A stretch of 64,000 bases of DNA from Stenotrophomonas sp. 57. Its GTDB lineage: Bacteria > Pseudomonadota > Gammaproteobacteria > Xanthomonadales > Xanthomonadaceae. Every line of letters starts with the position of its first letter. Position 1 is the stretch's first letter. The translations under genes and the position numbers were made by a program. The notes under the pieces are model-generated. The model was not told where the DNA came from. It saw only the letters and a list, made by a program, of their open reading frames with translations, and searched no databases. Of this stretch, positions 7,762-17,223 are shown one piece after another. Location of the stretch: NCBI RefSeq assembly GCF_030291075.1, contig NZ_CP127407.1:556001-620000 (forward strand), given 5' to 3'.

Positions 7762-8751
7762 ATGAAGCTTGGTTCTTTGAAGGAAGGCGGCCGCGACGGC
7801 ACCCTGATCGTCGTCTCGCGTGACCTGCGCCACGGCGTGCGCGCCACCGGCATTGCCGCCACCCTGCAGCAGGCCCTGGAGGACTGGAGCCGCATCGCGC
7901 CGCGCCTGAACGCCCTGTACGAATCGCTCAACGCCGGCGACGCCGATGGCGTGTTCGACCTGGATATGCAGGCACTGGCCGCGCCGATGCCGCGCGCCTA
8001 TGAATTCGTCGACGGCAGCGCCTACCTGCCGCACGTCGAGCGCGTGCGCCGCGCCCGTGGCGCCGAAGTGCCGGAGAGCTTCTACACCGACCCGCTGATG
8101 TACCAGGCCACCAGCGCCGGCTTCTACGGCCCGCGCGACGCGGTCAAGGTGGTCAGCGAGGACTACGGCATCGACCTGGAAGCGGAGATCGTGGTGATCA
8201 CCGACGACGTGCCGATGGCCGCCACCCCGGAGCAGGCCGCTGGCCACATCCAGCTGGTCGGCCTGGTCAATGATGTTTCGCTGCGCAACCTGATTCCGGG
8301 CGAGCTGGCCAAGGGCTTCGGTTTCCTCCAGTCCAAGCCGCGTTCGGCGCTGTCGCCGGTGTTCGTTACTCCCGATGAGCTGGGTGCCGCCTGGCAGGAC
8401 AGCAAGGTGCACCTGCCGCTGCTGACCCACATCAATGGCCAGTGGTTCGGTGCGCCGGAAGCGGGCGTGGACATGCAGTTCAATTTCGCCCAGCTGGTCG
8501 CGCATGCGGCCAAGACCCGCCCGCTCAGCGCCGGCACCATCGTCGGCTCGGGCACCATCGCCAACGAAGACACCAGCAAGGGTGCATCGTGCTTCGCCGA
8601 GCAGCGCGTGGTGGAAACGCTGCGCGACGGCAAGCCGAGCACGCCGTTCATGTCCTTCGGCGACGTGGTCCGCATCGAGATGCTCGACGCCGCCGGCAAC
8701 AGCATTTTCGGTGCGATCGAGCAGCGCATCGAACAGGCGGCCAAGCCCTGA
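7762..8751 (+). CDS. Fumarylacetoacetate hydrolase family protein
   Basis: A 329-residue enzyme of the FAH fold, starting at ATG MKLGSLKEGGRDGTLIVVS. An in-frame TTG 30 nt upstream is less likely. It should hydrolyse fumarylacetoacetate to fumarate and acetoacetate, the last step of tyrosine/homogentisate catabolism. The C-terminal half has the FAH core, including VVITDDVP, 'VGLVNDVSLRNL' and 'GTIVGSGTIANED', which supply the metal and substrate site. The maiA start lies 14 nt after the stop, and the next enzyme of the same pathway supports the assignment. The acetoacetate product could feed the ScoAB CoA-transferase encoded at 48.6-49.9 kb. An alternative is another acylpyruvate hydrolase of the same family. 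Confidence 0.88.
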   Translation: MKLGSLKEGGRDGTLIVVSRDLRHGVRATGIAATLQQALEDWSRIAPRLNALYESLNAGDADGVFDLDMQALAAPMPRAYEFVDGSAYLPHVERVRRARGAEVPESFYTDPLMYQATSAGFYGPRDAVKVVSEDYGIDLEAEIVVITDDVPMAATPEQAAGHIQLVGLVNDVSLRNLIPGELAKGFGFLQSKPRSALSPVFVTPDELGAAWQDSKVHLPLLTHINGQWFGAPEAGVDMQFNFAQLVAHAAKTRPLSAGTIVGSGTIANEDTSKGASCFAEQRVVETLRDGKPSTPFMSFGDVVRIEMLDAAGNSIFGAIEQRIEQAAKP

Positions 8752-8765
8752 GCATGGAGGCGGCG

Positions 8766-9449
8766 ATGGACATCCTGGGTGACGACGGCCCGGTCGACGA
8801 CGGCATCGTGCTGTACACCTACTGGCGATCCAGTGCTGCCTACCGCGTGCGCATCGGCCTTGAGCTGAAGGGCCTGGCCTGGGAGGCGCGGCCGGTGCAC
8901 CTGGTGCGCGAGGGTGGCGAGCAGCACCTGGACGCCTATCGCGCGCTCAATCCGCAGCAGCTGGTGCCGACGCTGCTGCACGCTGGGCAGACGCTGACCC
9001 AGTCGCTGGCGATCGTCGAGTATCTTGATGAGCGCTTCCCGCAGGTGCCGCTGCTGCCGGCCGACGCCGCCGGCCGCTCGCGGGTGCGGGCGCTGGCCCA
9101 GCTGGTGGCCTGCGATATCCATCCGATCAACAACCTGCGGGTGATGCAGTACCTGGAGCGCGACCTGCAGCTGCCGGCCGACGCCCGCGCGCAGTGGACC
9201 CTGCACTGGATCGTCGAAGGCTTTGCGGCGATGGAAGCGATGCTGGCCAACAGCCGCGACACCGGCATCTTCTGCCACGGCGATCGCCCGGGGTTGGCCG
9301 ACCTCTGCCTGATGCCGCAGCTCTACAACGCGCACCGCTTCGGCCTGGACCTGACGCCATATCCAACGTTGCGCCGGATTGAAGCGGCCTGCCAGGCGCT
9401 GGATGCCTTCGAGCGCGCGCGACCGGAAAACCAGCTCGACGCCGCCTGA
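8766..9449 (+). CDS. maiA: Maleylacetoacetate isomerase (zeta-class GST)
   Basis: A 227-residue glutathione-dependent isomerase converting maleylacetoacetate to fumarylacetoacetate. The N-terminal thioredoxin-like domain carries YWRSSAAYRVRIGLELKG, the zeta-class active-site serine motif, followed by NPQQLVPTL and the 'TQSLAIVEYLDERFP' glutathione-binding segment. The C-terminal all-helical GST domain runs to the end. The ATG at 8766 is chosen because GGAGG (8756-8760) lies 5 nt upstream; an in-frame ATG at 8754 would add four residues. The gene follows the FAH-family gene directly, as in homogentisate operons. Confidence 0.9.
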   Translation: MDILGDDGPVDDGIVLYTYWRSSAAYRVRIGLELKGLAWEARPVHLVREGGEQHLDAYRALNPQQLVPTLLHAGQTLTQSLAIVEYLDERFPQVPLLPADAAGRSRVRALAQLVACDIHPINNLRVMQYLERDLQLPADARAQWTLHWIVEGFAAMEAMLANSRDTGIFCHGDRPGLADLCLMPQLYNAHRFGLDLTPYPTLRRIEAACQALDAFERARPENQLDAA

Positions 9450-9482
9450 CAGGCCGCTTCGCTCGCCCTGCGTGGCCCGGCG

Positions 9483-10979
9483 CTACTGGTCCCCGGCCCG
9501 TGATAGCGCCGGGCCATGCCCGGCGGATGCCCCATCCCCTCGCAGCATCTGCCGAAGGTCGTCCCGGAACAGCTGATAGCCGGCCTCGCGGCGTGCATCA
9601 TCGCCCTGCCGCAGCACCCACGCCGGATGCACGGTGGCGTAGCCGCGGGTGCCGTCCTCCAGCGTGTGCCAGCGTCCACGGTCGCGCGACAGATTGAAAT
9701 CACGGCCAAATACCGAGACTGCAGCGGTTGCGCCCAGGCAGACGATGACCTGCGGGCGCACCCGCGCGATCTCGCCCATCAGCCACGGCCGGCAGGCCTG
9801 GATGTGGCGGCTTTCCGGACGCTTGTGCAGCCGGATCTTGCCGCGGCGCTCATGGTGGAAGTGCTTCACCGCATTGGTCAGGTACAGCGTGGCGCGATCG
9901 ATTCCCAGCTCGGCCAGGGCACGGTCCAGCAGCTGGCCGGCCGGGCCGGCGAATGGCTGGCCGCGCAGATCCTCCACGTCGCCCGGCTGCTCGCCGACCA
10001 CCATGATCCGGGCATCGGCCGGGCCTTCACCGAACACCCCCTGCGTGGCCGCTTCCCACAGCGGGCACTGGCGGCAGGCCAGCGCCTGCTGGCGCAGTGT
10101 CTGCAATCCCTTGGCGTCGGCGGCGGGCATTGGCGCCAGCGCCCGCGCAGGTATCTTCCGTTGCGGTGCCTGCGCGGGCCGGTCATGCATTTCCTGCACG
10201 CGATCACCCGCATCGCGCACCAGGCGCGGCAGCAGCTGCGCCTCGGGCAGGTGGCGCCAGTACTTGGCAGGCATCTCCTGCATCATCATCCGCGTGTTGA
10301 GCCGGGCCGGATTGAAGATGCTGGCGTAATAGGTCTGCCACAGCGCCTCGCGCGCATCTTCTGCCGGGGCGTCCTCACGCCGTGCGCCCGGCCCGAACGC
10401 CAGTGCCTGCCCATCCCATGCCACGCTGCGTGACGGTGTCAGGATGGCCCAGCGCATGCCGGTGAAGCGGCGCGCGAAAAACGGCGCCACCCGATCGACG
10501 ATGTGGTGCTGTGGCTCGAACCACGCGATGAACGCCTCGGGCTGGCCGGGCACCTCGCGGAAGCGCACGAACGCCTTCATCTTGTGGGTATCGCGGCGAA
10601 CGGCCTGGGCGAGCGCGGTTGCGCGCAGCACGTCGGCATCGGCGGGATTCGACAGCACCGAGCGCTCGCCATGGGTGATGCGCCACAGCAGCCGGTACAG
10701 CAGGGCCATGCGTTGCACATCGCGATGACAGAGGCAGGTGGCCGCCAGTTCAAGGAAGTCGCGCGGTACGTTCGGCACGCCGGCATCGGCCAGCACGGGC
10801 GCGGAGCTGACCGCGGGCGCATCCAGCAGTGATGCCTCGCTGCCCTCCAGCCAGTCCAGCTGTTCCGGTGCGATGCCACGCAAGAGGGCATCGCGCGCAC
10901 CGTTGCGCCAGGCCTCCAGCGACCACGGCGGGTCCACCCGTAGCGACCAGCGCTGTGCGTCAGGCTGACGGTGGGGCAT
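9483..10979 (-). CDS. UdgX-type uracil-DNA glycosylase fused to DUF4130 domain
   Basis: A 498-residue two-domain protein. Residues ~90-250 match the DUF4130 partner of radical-SAM DNA-repair proteins (DTHKMKAFVRF and FEPQHHIVDRVAPFFARRF). Residues ~285-490 form a family-4-like uracil-DNA glycosylase with CRQCPLW (Fe-S ligands), GEQPGDVEDL, FAGPAGQLLD, the UdgX-specific loop GKIRLHKRPESRH and the late HPAWVLR motif. UdgX enzymes form a covalent bond to the abasic site through the loop histidine, here the His of RLHKRP. The start overlaps the end of the upstream radical-SAM gene by 20 nt, so the two are translationally linked. Function in this organism is inferred from the family. Confidence 0.9.
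   Translation of the reverse strand: MPHRQPDAQRWSLRVDPPWSLEAWRNGARDALLRGIAPEQLDWLEGSEASLLDAPAVSSAPVLADAGVPNVPRDFLELAATCLCHRDVQRMALLYRLLWRITHGERSVLSNPADADVLRATALAQAVRRDTHKMKAFVRFREVPGQPEAFIAWFEPQHHIVDRVAPFFARRFTGMRWAILTPSRSVAWDGQALAFGPGARREDAPAEDAREALWQTYYASIFNPARLNTRMMMQEMPAKYWRHLPEAQLLPRLVRDAGDRVQEMHDRPAQAPQRKIPARALAPMPAADAKGLQTLRQQALACRQCPLWEAATQGVFGEGPADARIMVVGEQPGDVEDLRGQPFAGPAGQLLDRALAELGIDRATLYLTNAVKHFHHERRGKIRLHKRPESRHIQACRPWLMGEIARVRPQVIVCLGATAAVSVFGRDFNLSRDRGRWHTLEDGTRGYATVHPAWVLRQGDDARREAGYQLFRDDLRQMLRGDGASAGHGPALSRAGDQ
9504..9525 (+). repeat. REP-like hairpin (degenerate GTAG)
   Basis: ATAG is followed by CGCCGGGC-CAT-GCCCGGCG, between the convergent maiA and UdgX genes and overlapping the 3' end of the latter. 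It is a degenerate member of the GTAG REP family and may help stop transcription from both sides. Confidence 0.6.
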
Positions 10980-12243
10980 CGAACAGTGATCCCTGACGAG
11001 GCGGTGGGGCCAACTGGGCGCGCAGCGCCGCCGGATCGTCCAGCGCCCTGCGTGGGTGGTGGTCGGCCAGCAGCACGAATGGCAGCAGTTTGCTCATCGG
11101 CGCCTTCAGGCGTGCCACATCGGCAACCCGCAGGCGACCGTGGCGGCGCGCCATCAGCACCCGCTTCACATTGCGCACGCCCAGCCCGGGTACGCGCAGC
11201 AGCATTTCCTTCGGCGCGCGGTTGAGATCCACGGGGAAGCGTTCGGGGTGGCGGATCGCCCAGGCCATCTTCGGGTCGATGTCCAGATCGAGCATGCCGG
11301 CCTGGGTGGTATCGGTGATTTCATCCACGCCATAGCCGTAGAAGCGCAGCAGCCAGTCGGCTTGGTAGAGGCGGTGCTCGCGCTGCAGGGGCGGCGGCTG
11401 CAGCGGCAGCTGGCGGCTGGCATCCGGAATCGGGCTGAAGGCGGAGTAGTACACCCGGCGCATCCGGTAGTTGCCGTAGAGCGCATCGGCGCTGGCGAGG
11501 ATCTGCCGGTCGTTGGCGCCGTCGGCGCCGACGATCATCTGCGTGCTCTGCCCGGCCGGTGCGAAGCGGGGAGGGCGCGGACGCGCGCTGCGGGTGGACA
11601 CTGGCGCGACCACCGCTGGCGCCTTGCGCGCTTCCTTGGCTTCCTCGATGCGCCAGCGCAGCTCGCCCATCGCACCGCGGATGGACTGTACGGTCTTCTC
11701 CGGTGCCAGCGCGCTCAGCCCGGCTTCGGTGGGCAGCTCCACGTTGATCGACAGCCGGTCGGCGTAGCGCCCGGCGCTGGCCAGCAGTTCCGGCGAGGCC
11801 TCGGGAATGGTCTTGAGGTGGATGTAGCCGGCGTAGCGGTGTTCCTCGCGGAGTTGCCGCGCTACTTCCACCATCTGCTCCATGGTGTAGTCCGCATTGC
11901 GGATGATGCCGCTGGAAAGGAACAGGCCCTCGATGTAGTTGCGCTTGTAGAAGTCCAGGGTGAGCGCGACCACCTCGTCCACGCTGAAGCGCGCGCGGGG
12001 CACGTTGCTGGACACGCGGTTCACGCAGTACGCGCAGTCGTAGACGCAGAAGTTGGTCAGCAGGATCTTCAACAACGAAACGCAACGGCCATCCGGCGTA
12101 TAGCTGTGGCAGATGCCCATGCCTTCGGTGCTGCCGATGCCGCCGCTGGCGCGTGAGTCGCGCTTGCCCGAGCCGCTGGAGGCGCAGGAGGCATCGTACT
12201 TGGCGGCGTCAGCCAGGATGGCGAGCTTGCGGATGGTTTCCAT
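10960..12243 (-). CDS. Putative DNA modification/repair radical-SAM protein
   Basis: A 427-residue radical-SAM enzyme. The Fe-S cluster motif CVYDCAYC gives C66, C70 and C73 in the CX3CX2C spacing. A helix-hairpin-helix DNA-binding segment, LRVPGLGVRNVKRVLMAR, lies near residue 355. The C-terminus has QGSLF (417-421), which fits the bacterial sliding-clamp-binding consensus QxxLF. The substrate is unknown in the family, and the protein occurs with the DUF4130 partner encoded immediately downstream. A perfect 9-bp hairpin (12264-12284) lies 20 nt upstream of the ATG and could affect expression. Confidence 0.88.
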   Translation of the reverse strand: METIRKLAILADAAKYDASCASSGSGKRDSRASGGIGSTEGMGICHSYTPDGRCVSLLKILLTNFCVYDCAYCVNRVSSNVPRARFSVDEVVALTLDFYKRNYIEGLFLSSGIIRNADYTMEQMVEVARQLREEHRYAGYIHLKTIPEASPELLASAGRYADRLSINVELPTEAGLSALAPEKTVQSIRGAMGELRWRIEEAKEARKAPAVVAPVSTRSARPRPPRFAPAGQSTQMIVGADGANDRQILASADALYGNYRMRRVYYSAFSPIPDASRQLPLQPPPLQREHRLYQADWLLRFYGYGVDEITDTTQAGMLDLDIDPKMAWAIRHPERFPVDLNRAPKEMLLRVPGLGVRNVKRVLMARRHGRLRVADVARLKAPMSKLLPFVLLADHHPRRALDDPAALRAQLAPPPRQGSLFDAPPSA

Positions 12244-12263
12244 TGCGGAAACCTACGGATCAG

Positions 12264-12284
12264 CGGTCTCATTGGATGAGACCG
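12264..12284. promoter_or_regulatory. 9-bp-stem hairpin upstream of radical-SAM gene
   Basis: CGGTCTCAT (12264-12272) pairs perfectly with ATGAGACCG (12276-12284) around TGG. It lies in the leader of the radical-SAM gene and downstream of pilU, so it could be an attenuator, an operator or part of the pilU terminator region. Confidence 0.4.
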
Positions 12285-12323
12285 CCCCTGAACCCTTCAG
12301 GAAAAAAGGGAACGGAAAGGACG

Positions 12324-12348
12324 AAGTCGTTTGTGCCATGAACGACTT
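12324..12348 (-). terminator. Possible terminator hairpin after pilU
   Basis: AAGTCGTT (12324-12331) pairs with AACGACTT (12341-12348), about 25 nt past the pilU stop. On the minus strand a T-rich stretch (the A-run at 12302-12307) follows about 17 nt later, which is further than usual. Confidence 0.35.
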
Positions 12349-12372
12349 GATCCCCCGCGTCCCCTTTCCAGG

Positions 12373-13500
12373 TCAGAACCCGTGGGTGATGCTCGGCGCG
12401 CCGGCCGAGAAATCCGCGTACGGATCGTGCTCGCCGCTGCTGCCTTCGGACAGGCGGAACTTCAGCGCCAGGCCATCGCGCGAGTCGGCCGCGCGCAGGG
12501 CCTCCTCCTGCTCGATGGTGCCGGCCTTGGCCAGCCGGAACAGGCACTGGTCGAAGCTCTCCATGCCTTCCTCCAGCGAGCCTTCCATCGCCGCCTTGAT
12601 CTCGTGCACCTGGCCACGACGCAGCAGGTCGCGGATCATCGGCGTGTTGATCAGCACTTCGGTGGCGGGCAGGCGACGGCCTTCCTTGTTCTTCACCAGG
12701 CGCTGGCTGATCACCGCCCGCAGGTTCAGCGCCAGGTTCATCAGCACGTTCTTGTGTGCGCTTTCCGGGAAGAAGTTGAGGATGCGCTCGATGGTCTGGT
12801 CGGCGTTGTTGGAGTGCAGGGTGGCCAGGCAAAGGTGGCCGGTTTCGGCGAAGGCGATGGCCGCCTCCATCGTTTCCGCATCCAGGATCTCGCCGATCAG
12901 GATCACGTCCGGCGCTTCACGCATCGCGTTCTTCAGCGCGTTGTGGAAGGCATGGGTGTCCAGCCCGACCTCGCGCTGGTTGACGATCGACATCTTGTGC
13001 TTGTGCAGGTACTCGATCGGGTCCTCGATGGTGAGGATGTGACCGGTGGTGGTGCTGTTGCGGTGGTCGATCATCGACGCCAGCGAGGTGGACTTGCCGG
13101 AACCGGTGGACCCCACCACCAGCACCAGCCCGCGCGGGGTCATGATGACGTCCTTCAGCACCTGCGGCAGGTTCAGCTCTTCAATGCTCGGAATGCGGCT
13201 GCGGATGGCACGGATGACCATGCCGACCTCGCCACGCTGCTTGAACACGTTGACGCGGAAGCGCCCGGCATCGGGCAGGGCAATGGCCATGTTGAGCTCC
13301 AGCTCGCGCTCGAACTGCGGTACCTGGCCTTCGTCCATCAGCGAGTAGGCGATCTTCTTGACCATGCCCGGCGGCAGGCCGGTGTTGCCCAGCGGATAGA
13401 GCTTCCCCTCGATCTTGATGTAGACCGGCGCCCCGGTGGTCAGAAACATGTCCGAAGCGTTCTTTTCGGTCATCAGCTTCAGGAAGTAGCCGATATCCAT
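12373..13500 (-). CDS. pilU: Type IV pilus retraction ATPase-like protein PilU
   Basis: A 375-residue secretion-type hexameric ATPase acting with PilT in pilus retraction and twitching. The start MDIGYFLKLMTEKNASD is chosen over an upstream in-frame extension because it matches the PilU N-terminus. Visible motifs are Walker A GSTGSGKST (~131-139), the Asp box 'HILTIEDPIEYLHKH', Walker B 'PDVILIGEILDAETM' and the His box GHLCLATLHSNNAD. The region after LIGE reads ILDAET where many PilT/PilU proteins have IRDxET. No pilT is adjacent. Length and the C-terminal 'FDQCLFRLAKAGTIEQEEALRAADS' segment favour PilU over PilT. Confidence 0.85.
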   Translation of the reverse strand: MDIGYFLKLMTEKNASDMFLTTGAPVYIKIEGKLYPLGNTGLPPGMVKKIAYSLMDEGQVPQFERELELNMAIALPDAGRFRVNVFKQRGEVGMVIRAIRSRIPSIEELNLPQVLKDVIMTPRGLVLVVGSTGSGKSTSLASMIDHRNSTTTGHILTIEDPIEYLHKHKMSIVNQREVGLDTHAFHNALKNAMREAPDVILIGEILDAETMEAAIAFAETGHLCLATLHSNNADQTIERILNFFPESAHKNVLMNLALNLRAVISQRLVKNKEGRRLPATEVLINTPMIRDLLRRGQVHEIKAAMEGSLEEGMESFDQCLFRLAKAGTIEQEEALRAADSRDGLALKFRLSEGSSGEHDPYADFSAGAPSITHGF

Positions 13501-13597
13501 TGCGAATTTTCCCCAACGAAACGGCCGACGCCCGTTGCCAGCACGGTGTCGGCTTGACGACAATGGCCGTGAACCGACAACCGGTACGGCCTCCCCA

Positions 13598-13987
13598 ATG
13601 AAACGACTTAGCTTCGCACGAATGCGCCATGGCCTGTATGTGATGGCGTTTGCATTCGCACTGTCTGCCCCCGCCTGGGCGCAGGACGCTGCCCTGGAAC
13701 TGGCGCAGGCCCGGCAGGCGGTCGACAAGGCCACCCAGGCCGACGCCGATCAGTACGCCCCGGACCTGATCGGGCTGGCCCGGCAGGGGCTGGAGCAGGC
13801 CCAGCGCGCCGCCGGCGACCGCCGCGAGCGCAAGAACGCCCCGGCGATGGCCCTGCGCGCCGCCGCCGATGCCGACCTGGCCCGCGTCCGCAGCGAGGAA
13901 GCCACCGTATCCGCGCAGCTGCAGCTGCGCCGCAACGAGGTCAACCAGCTGCAACGCCAGCTGTCGACCGGGGAGGACCGCCGGTGA
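13598..13987 (+). CDS. Exported DUF4398 coiled-coil protein
   Basis: A 129-residue protein with a signal peptide (VMAFAFALSAPAWA, cleavage before QDAA) followed by an almost wholly helical, Ala/Gln/Arg-rich region (ELAQARQAVDKATQADADQY) typical of DUF4398. No lipobox cysteine is present, so it should be a soluble periplasmic protein. It overlaps the next gene by GTGA and is divergent from pilU. The role is unknown. The pairing with an OmpA-like protein suggests an envelope or peptidoglycan-associated function. An in-frame ATG at 13621 is an alternative start. Confidence 0.75.
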   Translation: MKRLSFARMRHGLYVMAFAFALSAPAWAQDAALELAQARQAVDKATQADADQYAPDLIGLARQGLEQAQRAAGDRRERKNAPAMALRAAADADLARVRSEEATVSAQLQLRRNEVNQLQRQLSTGEDRR

Positions 13988-14868
13988 AGCCGATGACCGC
14001 CGCAACCCTGGCCGCGCTGCTGGCGCTGCCGACCCTGGCCGTGGCCGCCGACAACCCGATGGTGGCGCAGCTGAGCCAGCGCCTGATGGCGATCCAGGCC
14101 AACCCCGATACCGCTGAGCTGGGCGCGTTCGAGCGCATGCAGGCCCAGCAGGCCATCGCCACCCTGGACAAGGCCAAGCGCCGCGACCAGGAGCTGGCCA
14201 CCTACCTGGCCGAGCGCCGGGTCGAGATCGCCGAGACCGCCGTGCGTACCGCGCTGGCTGCCCGCGAGGTCGACCGCCTGGAGCGGACCCGCAGCGACCT
14301 GCTGATCGAGGCCAGCCGCCGCGATGCCGCCCGCGCCCGCCAGGAAGCCGAGCAGCTGCGCATGCAGGCGCAGATGCAGGCCGAAGAGGCCGAGCGCCTG
14401 CGCCAGGCCGCCGAGGCCGAGACCCTGGCCCGCCAGGACGCCGAGAACGCCCTGACCAGCGTGGCCGGCAAGCAGCAGCAGCGCCTCAGCGCCGCTCAGC
14501 AGAACGCCGCCAAGCTGGCCCGCGAGGAAGCCGAGCTGGTGTCCGGTCAGAAACTGCCGGCCTCGAAGTTCGATGGTCGCGGCGAGGTCTTCACCTTCCG
14601 TGGCGATGCGTTTGCCGCCGGCGCCTCCAGCCTGTCCGGCGGGGCCCGCAACCAGGCCAAGGCGTTGGCCGAATACCTGAACATCGGCAAGAAGGGCCGC
14701 CTGCGCATCGAGGCCTACGACAACGCGAACGGCGTAGGCCAGAAGCGTGCCGAAGCGCTGCGCGATGCCCTGGTCGCGGCCGGTGTCGCGAGCAACCGGA
14801 TCCAGCTCGCCGGCAAGAAGGCGGCCTCCACCCAGGCGCGCTCGGCCGAGGTCATCATCGCCCCGTAA
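13984..14868 (+). CDS. OmpA-like domain envelope protein with long coiled coil
   Basis: A 294-residue protein beginning at GTG, overlapping the previous stop codon (GTGA). A signal peptide (LAALLALPTLAVAA) is followed by a long coiled coil rich in Ala, Glu, Arg and Gln (~60-180). The C-terminal domain of ~95 residues is a weak OmpA/MotB-like peptidoglycan-binding fold: FTFRGDAFAAGASSLSGGA, then GRLRIEAYDNANG, then QKRAEALRDALVAAGV. The classic OmpA arginine and aspartate signature is only partly kept. It probably links the envelope to peptidoglycan together with its DUF4398 neighbour. An in-frame ATG at 13993 is possible. Confidence 0.75.
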   Translation: MKPMTAATLAALLALPTLAVAADNPMVAQLSQRLMAIQANPDTAELGAFERMQAQQAIATLDKAKRRDQELATYLAERRVEIAETAVRTALAAREVDRLERTRSDLLIEASRRDAARARQEAEQLRMQAQMQAEEAERLRQAAEAETLARQDAENALTSVAGKQQQRLSAAQQNAAKLAREEAELVSGQKLPASKFDGRGEVFTFRGDAFAAGASSLSGGARNQAKALAEYLNIGKKGRLRIEAYDNANGVGQKRAEALRDALVAAGVASNRIQLAGKKAASTQARSAEVIIAP

Positions 14869-14912
14869 TTGCTTGATATTGTTTGTTTTTCGTTGTGATG
14901 AGCATTCAGCCT

Positions 14913-14943
14913 GAACCCCGCCCCGGCGGGGTTCGGTCTTTTT
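14913..14943 (+). terminator. Rho-independent terminator after OmpA-like gene
   Basis: GAACCCCG (14913-14920) pairs with CGGGGTTC (14927-14934), followed by GGTCTTTTT. It lies 45 nt after the stop codon. Confidence 0.85.
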
Positions 14944-15192
14944 GACGCAGGGGTCTTGTACCCCGCCTTGAGCAGGCGTAGGGTCAATCGTCCGGGACGC
15001 AATGCCGCGGACCGGACGATGGGAGGGCCGGGCCGATGCAAGCAGGGCGCGAACCGCAGCAGATCGACGTGCGCAGGCCAGTGCCGCAGGTCGTTGCAGG
15101 CGTCCAGGTGGCCATCGACCGGCGCTCCTCCATGAACAACGCCCCGTGCCTTGCGGACGGGGCGTTCGTGTATCTGTCGAAGGAGGTCCATC
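14944..15192 (+). other. Structured non-coding region upstream of DUF465 gene
   Basis: After the terminator, ATCGTCCGG (14987-14995) pairs with CCGGACGAT (15012-15020) and AACGCCCCGT (15138-15147) pairs with ACGGGGCGTT (15157-15166), the second just upstream of the DUF465 ribosome-binding site. No plausible reading frame was seen. It could be a leader RNA or small RNA, but this rests only on the hairpins. Confidence 0.35.
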
Positions 15193-15429
15193 ATGTTTGA
15201 AGATCAGCCCCAGAGCGAGATCGACGCCCGTCGCGCGCGTGATCCGGAGTTCAGGGCACTCCATGACCAGCACCGCAAGTTGAACAAGAAGTGCATGGAC
15301 GCGGAGTTGGGTGTACTCCCGATCGATGATGTCACCCTGGGTCGCATGAAGCGTGAGAAGCTGCTGGCCAAGCAACGACTTCTGCGAATGTACGAAACAC
15401 CGCTCCCAACGACGTCCCCCACGCTTTGA
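15193..15429 (+). CDS. Small DUF465 (YdcH/SlyX-like) protein
   Basis: A 78-residue hydrophilic, highly charged helical protein beginning MFEDQPQSEIDARRARDPEF. The pattern 'LHDQHRKLNKKCMDAEL' and 'LKREKLLAKQRL'-like ending (KREKLLAKQRLLRMYE) are characteristic of DUF465/YdcH. The family has no established biochemical role. A strong ribosome-binding site, AAGGAGG, lies 6 nt before the ATG. The inverted repeat GTCACGCC/GGCGTGAC follows (15438-15459) without a T-run. Confidence 0.85.
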   Translation: MFEDQPQSEIDARRARDPEFRALHDQHRKLNKKCMDAELGVLPIDDVTLGRMKREKLLAKQRLLRMYETPLPTTSPTL

Positions 15430-15729
15430 CGCACCCCGTCACGCCCGGAACGGCGTGACCCGGCCATCGATGGCCCCGCCGGGTGCTCCTGCCCCGGCAT
15501 CGCGGCACCGCCGATGAGGCGGCCGCGCCAAGGCACCACAGGCGGTGGTGCCTTGGCCTGCAGGCGCAACTCACCGATGCGGGCGGTACCGGTCTCCTCG
15601 TCGATCCGGGGCCGTCCGCATCCCTTTTTGCGGGCTTGCGGCCCGTCTCCGCGCCGACCTGACATTCATCGCCATCCGACGGATAATCATCGGTCCGGCC
15701 CTGCGTGGCGCGAATCGAAAGTCCTCCGA
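15430..15729. other. Intergenic region with strong hairpins upstream of cbs
   Basis: It contains GTCACGCC/GGCGTGAC (15438-15459) and a 13-bp perfect stem (15527-15539 with 15545-15557, GCCAAGGCACCAC type). No gene is supported. The second hairpin lies ~170 nt before the cbs start and could be in its leader or a boundary element. Confidence 0.5.
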
Positions 15730-17100
<1,371 letters not shown>

Positions 17101-17223
17101 GCCGCTGATCGCAGACGTTCGCTGCTGAATCCCGGTTTATCCGCGTCAAAGGTCGTTAAGGCCGCGCTGGTAGACTTCCGCACCTTCGATGGCGCCGCGT
17201 GTCGGCGCCCCTCAGGAAAGAAC

